A stretch of 34,974 nucleotides of DNA, from contig JANRJV010000043.1 of assembly GCA_033763795.1 (NCBI GenBank), positions 1 through 34,974 of the forward strand, written 5' to 3'. This stretch comes from JAEUIV01 sp033763795. Lineage in GTDB: Bacteria; Planctomycetota; Phycisphaerae; Phycisphaerales; UBA1924. The translations under genes were made by a program, and so were the position numbers. Below, piece after piece: positions 16,626-23,728 of the stretch. The notes under the pieces were generated by a model. It saw only the letters and a program-made list of their open reading frames with translations. It made no database searches and had not been told where the DNA came from. Position 1 is the first letter of the stretch. Each line of letters starts with the position of its first letter.

Positions 16626-17035
16626 GACGCGAGCTCCTCATCGTCGAGCAGCCGCTGCGCCTCCTCGATCATGCGGTCGCGCTCCGCGCTCCACGACTCG
16701 TCCTCGCCCTCCGCCCCCTCGTCGGACGACTCGGCCCAGTCGATCGCCGACCCGTGGATCATGTCGCGCATCACCGGGCCCAGCCGGGCGTCGTGCGTCG
16801 ACCGCGCCTTCTCGACCACGCGGTCCATCACCTCGCTCGCCCGCGCCGCCTCGCCCGACGCCACCGCCACCGCCAGCACCGCCCGCCGCAGATCGTCGAG
16901 CGCGCCGACCTCCGCCACCGAGACCAGGTGCTCGCGGTGCAGACGGTCCTTCAGCGACTTCACCACGCGCCGCTTGTCCTTCAGCGAGACGCTCGCGGGA
17001 ATCATCAGCTCGAACTGGAGAACGCCGATCACCAT
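16622..17035 (-). CDS. DUF503 (YlxP-like) protein
   Basis: A protein of about 137 residues. Residues 1-95 match the DUF503/YlxP family: a strand V-I-G-V-L-Q-F-E-L, then S-V-S-L-K-D-K-R-R-V-V-K-S-L-K-D-R-L and a helix/strand pair. YlxP lies between infB and rbfA in many bacteria and has been linked to ribosome assembly by that context, but its biochemical role is not settled. Here it also sits between infB and rbfA. The C-terminal 40 residues are very acidic. I chose the ATG at 17035, where the conserved domain begins; a GTG at 17047 would add four residues. Confidence 0.88.
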   Translation of the reverse strand: MVIGVLQFELMIPASVSLKDKRRVVKSLKDRLHREHLVSVAEVGALDDLRRAVLAVAVASGEAARASEVMDRVVEKARSTHDARLGPVMRDMIHGSAIDWAESSDEGAEGEDESWSAERDRMIEEAQRLLDDEELAS

Positions 17036-17066
17036 GGATGCGACCACGCCGCCGCGCGCCAGCGCG

Positions 17067-20000
17067 TCAGAGCGTCCGGCGGACCTCCACCTTCCGGTAG
17101 CACTCGAGCACGTCGCCCGACTTGATGTCGTCGTACCCGACGATCTTCATGCCGCACTCCATGCCCGACTTGACCTCCTTGACGTCGTCCTTGAAACGCT
17201 TGAGCTGGTCCAGAACCCGGTCGCTCTCGATGACGATCCCGTTCCGCGTGACGCGGATGAGCGCGTTCCGCTCGATGACCCCGTCCGTGATGTAGCAGCC
17301 CGCGATCGAGCCCACCTTCGAAACCTTGAACACCTGCCGGACCTCCGCGTGACCCAGCACCTCCAGCTTCAGCTCGGGCGTCAGCAGGCCCTCGGCGGCC
17401 TTCTTCACGTCGTCCACGATGTCGTAGATCACCTGGTACGAGCGGATCTCGACCGCCTTCTGCTCCGCCGCCTGACGAGCCTTGGAGTTGGCGATCACGT
17501 TGAAGCCCATGATCACCGCGCCCGACGCCGCGGCGAGGTTCACGTCGCTCTCGGTGATCCCGCCCGCCGCCGCGTACAGCACGCGCACCTTCACCGCCGA
17601 CGTCGAGACCTTCTCCACCGCGTGCTTGATCACGTCCACCGACCCCTGAACGTCGGCCTTCACGACCAGCAGCAGCTCCTTCAGGTCGGATTCCTTCTCC
17701 TTCATCGCCGCGAACATCGAGTCCAGCGTCACCTTGGGCTGCGCCAGCTCGCGCATCCGCTCCTCGCTCTGGCGGTGCTCGGCGGCCTCCTGCGCCTTGC
17801 GCAGCGTGTCCACCACGAAGAAGCGGTCGCCCGCGTCGGGCAGCACGTCCAGGCCGCTGATCAGCACCGGGGTCGAGGGCTCCGCCTTGGGAACCCGCCG
17901 ACCCCGGTCGTCGGTGATGTCGCGCACCCGACCGTGAGCACGGCCCGCGACGATGATGTCGCCCACGTGCAGCTCGCCGTTCTGGACCAGCAGCTGCGCC
18001 GTCGAGCCCCGGCCCTCCTCCATCTTCGCTTCGATCACCGTCCCCCGCGCCGGGCCCTTGAAGTCCGCCTTCAGCTCCAGCACCTGCGCCTGCAGGTCCA
18101 GCACCGTCAGCAGGTCGTCCACGCCGCGGCCCGTGATCGCGCTCGTCCGCACGACTTCCGTGTTCCCGCCCCATTCCACCGGGCTCAGCCCCTGCTCGGC
18201 CAGCTTGCCGAAGATCTGCTGGATCTGGGAGTCCGCGATCCCCGGCACGTCGATCTTGTTCAGCGCCACCACCACCGGCACCTTCGCCGCCTGCGCGTGC
18301 TTGATCGACTCGATCGTCTGGGGCATCACCCCGTCCACCGCGGACACGACCAGGACGACCACGTCCGTCATGTTCGCCCCGCGCGCCCGCATCTCAGAGA
18401 ACGCCTCGTGGCCCGGCGTGTCCAGGAAGGTGATGGGCTTGTCCTCGCCCTCCACCTTGACGCTCACGCGGAAGGCCCGCGTCGACTGCGTGATGCCGCC
18501 CGCCTCGCCCGCCGCGATGTTCGTGTTGCGGATCTTGTCCAGGAGGCTCGTCTTGCCGTGGTCGACGTGCCCGAGGATCGTCACCACCGGCGCCCGCATC
18601 CGCTCGTCGATCGAGTCGCGCGACGCGAACTCGTCGAAGACCTCCGCCTCGGCCGTCTTCGCCTCGACCACCTCCAGCTCGATGTTGAAGTCGAACATGA
18701 TCTCCTGCGCCTGCTCGGGGTCGATCCCCGAGTTGGCCGTCGCCATCACGCCCTTGATGAACAGCTTCTTGACGATCTCCGCCGCCTTGACGCCCGTCGC
18801 CGAGGACAGGTCCTTGATCGTGAACGGCGCGGCGATCGCCACCCGCCCGCCGATCTGCGCGGGTGTCGAGGCGTGCGAGCGGTGCGCCTGGTCCTTCAGC
18901 TTCTGATCGCGGCGCCGCTGCCGCAGGAAGCCCTCCGAGCGCGACAGCCGCGCTTCGCGCTCCAGCAGGTCCTGCTCGGTCCACTCGCCGGGCTCGACGT
19001 CCGCCTTGCCCGAACGCCGCGCTCCCGCCCGGCCCGGGGCCTCCGCCGGACCGCCCACGCGCCGCTTGTTCCGCCGGTTGCGCTCCTCCTCGCTCATGGG
19101 CGGGCCGCCCGGCGCAGGGCCAACCCCCGCACCGCCCCGCGCAGGACGCGACGTGCCCACCCCCGAGTCGCCCATCGGACGACGCGCACGCGGAACCTCG
19201 ATCGTCTCCGCCGCCTCGATACGCACAACCTTCGGACCGGCGAGCTTCGCCGGAGTCTGAACCTCGAGCTTGGGACCGACCGGCGACACCACGCGCGGCC
19301 GATCCGGAACGTTCATCCGTGGCGGCGGGCCGTCGCGGCTCGGGCCGCCCGGAGCCATGGGCCGCGCCGGTGGACGCGTCCCGCTTCCAGGGCCGCCACC
19401 GGAGCCGGGGCCCGGCCCTCCGGGACCGCCCGGCCTCTGCGGGCTCAGCGCCGCGGGGCGCAGGGGCTCCGCCGGCCGCGCCGGACCCTGTCCGGGCTGC
19501 TGCCGCGTCGGCGCAGGCGCGGAAGGAGCCGCCGGAGCGGCGGGCTCCACCGGGGTCGGACGGATCACGCGCGACGCCGCCTGCGCTGGCGGGCCGCTGG
19601 GCGCCGCGGGCGATGCCGGAGCAGCGGGGGGGGCGACCGGCGCCGGGGCCGCAGCAGCCGCCGTGGCCGGGGCACTCTCGGGCGCCGCCGGCGCTTCCGC
19701 GGGCGCCGCGACCGCATGAGCCGTCGTCGCCGCCGCGGGACGCACGGTCTCGGCCGGAGCATCAGTCTTCGTCGGCGCTTCGACGGGCGCCGTCTGCGCC
19801 GCCTCGAACGCCTTGTCCGCTTCGGGCGCATCGGGCGGAGCGATCGTGCCCACGCCGCCAGACTCGCCGCTCTCATCCTCGCGCCGCGTCTTCGACTTGG
19901 CCCGGCTGCGCGTCGCCACCCGCACCTCGTCGATGTTCACCTTCTCGGTGATCTCGACGGCGTTGTGCGTCGCCGTGTCCCCCGAGAACCACTCGCGGAT

Positions 20001-20192
20001 CGTCGCCTCCAGCCCGGCCGACACGCTGGACATGTGGTTCTCGATGGCCGGGATCCCCTCCGCCTGGCACTTGGCCACGATGGCTTTGGAGGCGACGCCC
20101 AGTTCCTTCGCGAGTTCAAAGAGACGCTTCACCTTGGCCAATGTCTGCTCCGCGCTTAGACCCGAATCCGGTCCAGTCCTGCTCCGCACCAC
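17067..20192 (-). CDS. infB: Translation initiation factor IF-2
   Basis: A 1041-residue IF-2, the GTPase that brings initiator tRNA to the 30S subunit and promotes subunit joining. Seen: a first IF2_N module (about 15-65), a very long Pro/Ala/Gly-rich linker (about 70-390), a second IF2_N-type module (about 455-515), then the GTPase domain: G1 G-H-V-D-H-G-K-T (541-548), G2 G-G-I-T-Q (565-569), G3 D-T-P-G-H (591-595, catalytic His595), G4 N-K-I-D (645-648) and G5 S-A-I-T-G. Domains II-IV follow to the C-terminus. After G-G-I-T-Q the usual H-I-G-A-Y reads S-T-R-A-F, so the normally conserved His is replaced. The GTG start at 20192 follows a GGAG. It lies 39 bp downstream of nusA; ylxR, often between them, is absent. 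Confidence 0.96.
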   Translation of the reverse strand: MVRSRTGPDSGLSAEQTLAKVKRLFELAKELGVASKAIVAKCQAEGIPAIENHMSSVSAGLEATIREWFSGDTATHNAVEITEKVNIDEVRVATRSRAKSKTRREDESGESGGVGTIAPPDAPEADKAFEAAQTAPVEAPTKTDAPAETVRPAAATTAHAVAAPAEAPAAPESAPATAAAAAPAPVAPPAAPASPAAPSGPPAQAASRVIRPTPVEPAAPAAPSAPAPTRQQPGQGPARPAEPLRPAALSPQRPGGPGGPGPGSGGGPGSGTRPPARPMAPGGPSRDGPPPRMNVPDRPRVVSPVGPKLEVQTPAKLAGPKVVRIEAAETIEVPRARRPMGDSGVGTSRPARGGAGVGPAPGGPPMSEEERNRRNKRRVGGPAEAPGRAGARRSGKADVEPGEWTEQDLLEREARLSRSEGFLRQRRRDQKLKDQAHRSHASTPAQIGGRVAIAAPFTIKDLSSATGVKAAEIVKKLFIKGVMATANSGIDPEQAQEIMFDFNIELEVVEAKTAEAEVFDEFASRDSIDERMRAPVVTILGHVDHGKTSLLDKIRNTNIAAGEAGGITQSTRAFRVSVKVEGEDKPITFLDTPGHEAFSEMRARGANMTDVVVLVVSAVDGVMPQTIESIKHAQAAKVPVVVALNKIDVPGIADSQIQQIFGKLAEQGLSPVEWGGNTEVVRTSAITGRGVDDLLTVLDLQAQVLELKADFKGPARGTVIEAKMEEGRGSTAQLLVQNGELHVGDIIVAGRAHGRVRDITDDRGRRVPKAEPSTPVLISGLDVLPDAGDRFFVVDTLRKAQEAAEHRQSEERMRELAQPKVTLDSMFAAMKEKESDLKELLLVVKADVQGSVDVIKHAVEKVSTSAVKVRVLYAAAGGITESDVNLAAASGAVIMGFNVIANSKARQAAEQKAVEIRSYQVIYDIVDDVKKAAEGLLTPELKLEVLGHAEVRQVFKVSKVGSIAGCYITDGVIERNALIRVTRNGIVIESDRVLDQLKRFKDDVKEVKSGMECGMKIVGYDDIKSGDVLECYRKVEVRRTL

Positions 20193-20231
20193 ACTCCGTC
20201 ACGCACCAACACCAGAGCCGCACTCACACCG

Positions 20232-21596
20232 TCACCCGCCCGCAGGCGCCTGACCCTCGCTCGCCGCCTCGTCGGGGCTGCCCCCGCCGCCGGTGAGAAT
20301 CGAGAGAGCCCGCACATCATCTTCATCCACGGGCTCCGAGCCCGCCGGGGCCTCTTCGCCCGTGAGCAGCCGCCGCGCCGCCTCCTGCTCGGCCAGACGC
20401 CGCTTCTCGGCCTCTTCCTTGTCCTTGGCCTGCTGCGCCGCGACGTCCTTCGCCCGGGCCGCGCTCCGGGAGACCATCTCCGCCGCGACCTCGGCGGGCA
20501 GCTCCAGCTCCTGCGAGATGACCTCGGCCCCGACCTCCTCGATGTCGAACACGCTGATCATCCCCAGCGCCGCCAGACGGTCGAGCTTCTCCTCCGTCAC
20601 CCCCTCGATGTCCTTGAGCGTGTCGGCCATCGTCTCCAGGCCCTTGTTGAACTCCTCGGGCGTCAGGATGTCGATGTCCCAGCCCGTCAGCCGCGCCGCC
20701 AGACGAACGTTCTGCCCGCGCTTGCCGATCGCCAGCGACAGCTGGTCGTCGTTCACCACCACCGTCGCCCGACCCAGCTCGAAGCACAGCGACGTCTCCG
20801 CAACCTCGGCGGGCTTCAGCGCGTTCTGGATCAGGATCTGCGAGCTCTCGTTCCACCGAACGATGTCGATCTTCTCGCCGTTGAGCTCGTCGACGATATT
20901 CTTGATCCGGCTCCCGCGCACGCCCACGCACGCCCCGACCGCGTCCACCTTCGAATCGATCGACGCCACCGCGATCTTCGTCCGGTACCCCGCCTCCCGC
21001 GCCATCGTCTTGATCTCGATCACGCGCTCGGCCACCTCGGGAACCTCGACCTCGAACAGACGCTTGATGAAGTCCTGGTGCGCCCGCGAGAGCACGATCT
21101 TCACCTGGCTCCCCACGTCCTTCACGTCCAGCACCAGGCACCGGATCCGGTCGCCCGCCTGGAACTGCTCGACCGGGATCTGCTCAGACCGCGGCATGAA
21201 CGCCTCGGCCCGATCCACCGTGCACACCAGCGAGCCGCCCTCGTACCGCTGCGCAACCCCCGTCACGATCTCGCCCACCCGGCTCGAGAAGCTCTCGTAC
21301 AGGCTCTGCCGCTCGTCCTCGCGGAACTTCTGGATCATCACCTGCTTGCACGTCTGCGCCGCGATCCGCCCGAACTGCGCCGGAGGGATCTCCAGAGGCT
21401 CCCCGTGACGGAACACCGAGATCTGACCCGTCGCACGGTCGATCCGGCAGGTGAACTCCTCCGCGTCCAGCGTGTTGAAGAACTTCCGCGCCGCCGAAAC
21501 CATCGCAACCTCAAGATCCGCGAAAAGCTGCTCGCGGTCGATGTTCCTGTCCCGCGCGATCGAGTCGACGATTCGGATCATTTCCTGGCTGTTCAT
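20232..21596 (-). CDS. nusA: Transcription termination/antitermination protein NusA
   Basis: A 454-residue NusA, which binds RNA polymerase and nascent RNA and modulates pausing, intrinsic termination and antitermination. Seen: the polymerase-binding N-terminal domain (1-100), an S1 domain (about 105-172), KH1 with G-V-R-G-S-R-I (225-231), KH2 with G-K-R-G-Q-N-V (291-297), then one helical repeat-like segment (about 325-375) and a charged, disordered tail with Lys/Glu/Ala stretches. An AGGAG lies 11 nt before the ATG. The usual upstream rimP gene is absent; instead there is a structured non-coding leader of about 390 nt behind a good promoter. It heads the nusA-infB-DUF503-rbfA-HhH-GPD operon. 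Because NusA controls termination, the leader hairpin is a plausible site of autoregulation (inference). Confidence 0.96.
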   Translation of the reverse strand: MNSQEMIRIVDSIARDRNIDREQLFADLEVAMVSAARKFFNTLDAEEFTCRIDRATGQISVFRHGEPLEIPPAQFGRIAAQTCKQVMIQKFREDERQSLYESFSSRVGEIVTGVAQRYEGGSLVCTVDRAEAFMPRSEQIPVEQFQAGDRIRCLVLDVKDVGSQVKIVLSRAHQDFIKRLFEVEVPEVAERVIEIKTMAREAGYRTKIAVASIDSKVDAVGACVGVRGSRIKNIVDELNGEKIDIVRWNESSQILIQNALKPAEVAETSLCFELGRATVVVNDDQLSLAIGKRGQNVRLAARLTGWDIDILTPEEFNKGLETMADTLKDIEGVTEEKLDRLAALGMISVFDIEEVGAEVISQELELPAEVAAEMVSRSAARAKDVAAQQAKDKEEAEKRRLAEQEAARRLLTGEEAPAGSEPVDEDDVRALSILTGGGGSPDEAASEGQAPAGG

Positions 21597-21987
21597 CGCT
21601 GCCTGAGCTCCTGCTACGACCCGAGATGTCCCGAGTTGTCTGGATGTCGAACCCGTCCGCGGGAAGAGGGCCGAACGCCCCTGACAAAAACACCGCGGAC
21701 CACCCGCGCCAGATGCGCTGGTGGTCCTTCCTCATGCCGCCCGCGCCGCCCCGATCCGGGGCGAGCTGGCGTCCGAGCTGGAAGCGGACCTCACCGCATC
21801 CGCGGCCCTCCGTGCAGAAACACGGCGGAACACGGGGCGATGACGTCGCCTCCGCCGCGAACCGGCCGGAGAACTCCGGCAGGCCGCAGGGTCCGGGTTG
21901 GACCCGGCTCAGAGCGCATGATGAAGGACCGTACGCATACTGGCTGCCTTCACACTTCCGAGAAAACACCGCACAAACAACCTCGGG
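21597..21987 (-). promoter_or_regulatory. Long structured 5' leader of the nusA operon
   Basis: A stretch of about 390 bases between a candidate promoter and the nusA start, with no recognisable gene. Seen on the minus strand, from promoter to start: a possible 9-codon reading frame (21938-21909), then inverted repeats at 21889-21906 (CCGGGT/ACCCGG), 21865-21880 (GCCGGAG/CTCCGGC), 21748-21762 (GCCCCG/CGGGGC) and 21697-21727 (the longest, with a T-run after it). Four tight hairpins in one leader suggest a folded regulatory RNA. I could not match it to RNase P, tmRNA, SRP RNA or a riboswitch class by eye. Confidence 0.5.
21686..21727 (-). terminator. Candidate attenuator hairpin in the nusA leader
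   Basis: Perfect 8-bp arms GGACCACC/GGTGGTCC (21697-21704 and 21720-21727) enclose a further 4-bp GCGC/GCGC stem with a 5-nt loop after one mismatch. On the minus strand, the direction of nusA transcription, five T residues (complement of 21686-21690) follow the stem after a 6-nt gap. This resembles an intrinsic terminator with a displaced U-tract, the kind often helped by NusA. It lies about 100 nt before the nusA start codon. Confidence 0.5.
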
Positions 21988-22015
21988 AGTCTAGTCGGGC
22001 TGACCGGCGCGTCAA
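21988..22015 (-). promoter_or_regulatory. Candidate sigma70-type promoter for nusA operon
   Basis: Minus strand: -35 TTGACG (complement of 22010-22015), a 16-bp spacer and -10 TAGACT (complement of 21988-21993). It lies 390 bp upstream of nusA with nothing coding between. Confidence 0.5.
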
Positions 22016-22171
22016 CCTTGCGCGTCCGGGCGATCCCGGGAAATAGGGCCCCCGACCGCCCCAGACCCACCCCCCCGGCCCCTCCCAGCCCCCGCACGGA
22101 CCGTCTCAGCGCCCCGCCCGGTCGCCTCAGGCCTTCCCCCGGAGGGCCTGCCTCGGCCCTCGTCGCTCGCG

Positions 22172-22200
22172 TTGACGCGGGCCCCCGCCCCGACGATCCT
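22172..22200 (+). promoter_or_regulatory. Candidate promoter for the STAS gene
   Basis: Plus strand: -35 TTGACG (22172-22177), a 17-bp spacer and a weak -10 GATCCT (22195-22200, 3 of 6 matches). The -35 is preceded by the same TCGCG as at the tRNA promoter. The predicted transcription start would be near 22207, almost on the proposed TTG start codon. Confidence 0.35.
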
Positions 22201-22209
22201 TCACGCACC

Positions 22210-22569
22210 TTGTACGACCTTCACCATCATCTGGCGGGCCGCGGGGGCGTCATCCTCGTCATCCGTGCTCCGCGCGAGCTCAACCACGACACCGCCGACA
22301 CCATCCGCACCGCCGTCACAAGAGGCCTCCCCAACGCCGACGGCGCCGCCGCCGTCTTCGACCTCGCCGACGTACAGATCATGACCTCGATCGGCATCGC
22401 CGCCCTCCTCCAGGTACAGGAGCACTGCGCCGACCGCGGCGCACGCCTCATCCTCGCCCGCGTCCCCGAGCGTCAGCTCGCCTTCATGCGCATGCTCAAG
22501 CTCGAGCGCAAGTTCGAGTTCGCCCCCTCGGTCGAGGACGCCGTCGCCATGCTCGAAGGCCCGCCCTGA
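22210..22569 (+). CDS. STAS-domain protein (anti-sigma factor antagonist-like)
   Basis: About 119 residues forming a single STAS domain, the fold of SpoIIAA-type anti-sigma antagonists. Seen: a first strand G-V-I-L-V-I-R-A-P-R-E-L-N, the motif F-D-L-A-D-V-Q-I-M-T-S-I-G-I-A-A-L-L-Q, and the C-terminal strand/helix A-R-L-I-L-A-R-V. In SpoIIAA the phosphorylated serine sits in D-S-S-G; here the sequence is T-S-I-G, so that exact position is Ile and switching by phosphorylation may be lost or use the preceding Ser. The start is uncertain: the frame is open to 22018, but residues before about 22205 are Pro/Arg-rich and look non-coding, so TTG at 22210 is proposed. It is convergent with fliM (4 bp between stops). 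STAS proteins also act in chemotaxis and transport; its partner is unknown. Confidence 0.72.
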   Translation: MYDLHHHLAGRGGVILVIRAPRELNHDTADTIRTAVTRGLPNADGAAAVFDLADVQIMTSIGIAALLQVQEHCADRGARLILARVPERQLAFMRMLKLERKFEFAPSVEDAVAMLEGPP

Positions 22570-22573
22570 CCCC

Positions 22574-23590
22574 TCAGCGCTGCTCCAGCGGCGTCACCGA
22601 CCCGCACACCTTCAGCGCCCGCTGCCCACGCACACGCCCCAGCGACGCGATGAACTTCGGCTCGTCCTCCACGAACAGCGTCGCCGGCTCGCTCGCCGCA
22701 GTCTCCGTCAGAAGGATGTCGCCCACCGACAGGTTCAGCAGGTCGCGCAGCGTGATCGTCGTGTTCGCCAGCACCGCGCTGATGTCCAGCGCCGCCTGCG
22801 ACAGCTTCTTCGAGATGGGCTCCACATACTGCGGCGCCCCCCGCACCCGACCCGTGCTGAACCAGCTCTGCGCCGACAGCGCGTCCATCACCGACTCGAT
22901 CACGTTGTACGGAATGCACAGGTTCATCGTCCCCGCCCGCGACGACATCTTCAGCTCGAAACCGATCACCACCACCACCTCGTTCGGCGGAACGATCTGC
23001 ACCAGGTGAGGGTTCGACTCCGAGTCCGTCAGCTGCAGGTCAAGCTCCTTCACGCCCTCCCACGCCTCGCGCAGAGCGTCAACCGCCCGCTGCGTCACCT
23101 TGTTGATCAGACGCTGCTCGATCACCGTCAGCGGCCGCTGCGGGATGAACAGCTCCGCGTTCGTCCCGCCAAGCAGCCGGTCGATGATCGGGTACACGAT
23201 CAGCGGGCTGATCTCCAGGCAGATGTTCCCCTCCAGAGGCGCCGCCGTCAGGAGGTTGAAGCTCGTCGGGTTGGGCAGCGACGCGATGAACTCCGAATAG
23301 GTCATCTGGTCGCACATCGCGACCTTCACCTCCACGATCGTCCGCAGGAACCCCGACAGCGACGCCCCGAAGTTCCGCGCGAACGCCTCGTGCAGCGTCT
23401 CCAGCGCACGCATCTGATCCTTGCTCACCCGCTCCGGACGCTTGAAGTCGTACGGCCGGACCTCGACACCCGTCAGGTCCTTCCGCTGACGGCTGAAGAT
23501 CGCGACCGGAGACTCCTCGTCCTGAACCTCCCCCGAGTCGACCGCCGCCAGCAGGGCGTCAACTTCAGATTGGTCAAGCACGTCGGTCAT
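22574..23590 (-). CDS. fliM: Flagellar motor switch protein FliM
   Basis: A 338-residue FliM, part of the flagellar C-ring that sets rotation direction. Seen: the N-terminal CheY-P-binding peptide D-V-L-D-Q-S-E-V-D-A-L-L (3-14), a flexible linker, the middle CheC-like domain beginning Y-D-F-K-R-P-E-R-V-S-K-D-Q-M-R, the G-G-T-N loop after I-D-R-L-L that resembles the FliG-contacting GG motif, and a C-terminal SpoA (FliN-like) domain with L-L-N-L-S-V-G-D-I-L. The ATG at 23590 starts exactly at the CheY-binding peptide; the upstream open frame is Arg/Gly-rich and unlikely to be translated. No other flagellar gene lies in the window, so fliM is isolated from a large flagellar cluster. The STAS gene converges on it. 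Confidence 0.95.
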   Translation of the reverse strand: MTDVLDQSEVDALLAAVDSGEVQDEESPVAIFSRQRKDLTGVEVRPYDFKRPERVSKDQMRALETLHEAFARNFGASLSGFLRTIVEVKVAMCDQMTYSEFIASLPNPTSFNLLTAAPLEGNICLEISPLIVYPIIDRLLGGTNAELFIPQRPLTVIEQRLINKVTQRAVDALREAWEGVKELDLQLTDSESNPHLVQIVPPNEVVVVIGFELKMSSRAGTMNLCIPYNVIESVMDALSAQSWFSTGRVRGAPQYVEPISKKLSQAALDISAVLANTTITLRDLLNLSVGDILLTETAASEPATLFVEDEPKFIASLGRVRGQRALKVCGSVTPLEQR

Positions 23591-23728
23591 CAGGGGACGC
23601 TCCGGGCGCAGCGCGGGCCCGGCTTGGTTATCGACGCCCCGCGCCCGGACCCTTGAACCGGCCCGCCGGCCCGCCCCGCCCATTCCCGCGGAACATCCCG
23701 CCGCACCACGCGGTTTACACTGAACGCC

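Noticed and set aside
11875..17100. Very long plus-strand open frame opposite the TPR, HhH-GPD and rbfA genes
   Set aside because: Its product is Arg/Pro/His-rich low-complexity sequence, as expected from antisense reading of GC-rich genes; the minus-strand proteins have clear families.
16212..20159. Long plus-strand open frame opposite rbfA, DUF503 and infB
   Set aside because: Antisense shadow of IF-2, whose motifs are unmistakable; the translated sequence is Arg/His/Leu-rich without domains.
21511..21969. Minus-strand open frame in the nusA leader as a rimP remnant
   Set aside because: It runs out of frame into nusA, has no RimP-like sequence, and its composition is low-complexity.
21597..21987. 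RNase P RNA, tmRNA or SRP RNA in the nusA leader
   Set aside because: A few short stretches look vaguely similar (for example GAGGAAGGACC), but the conserved cores of these RNAs could not be found.
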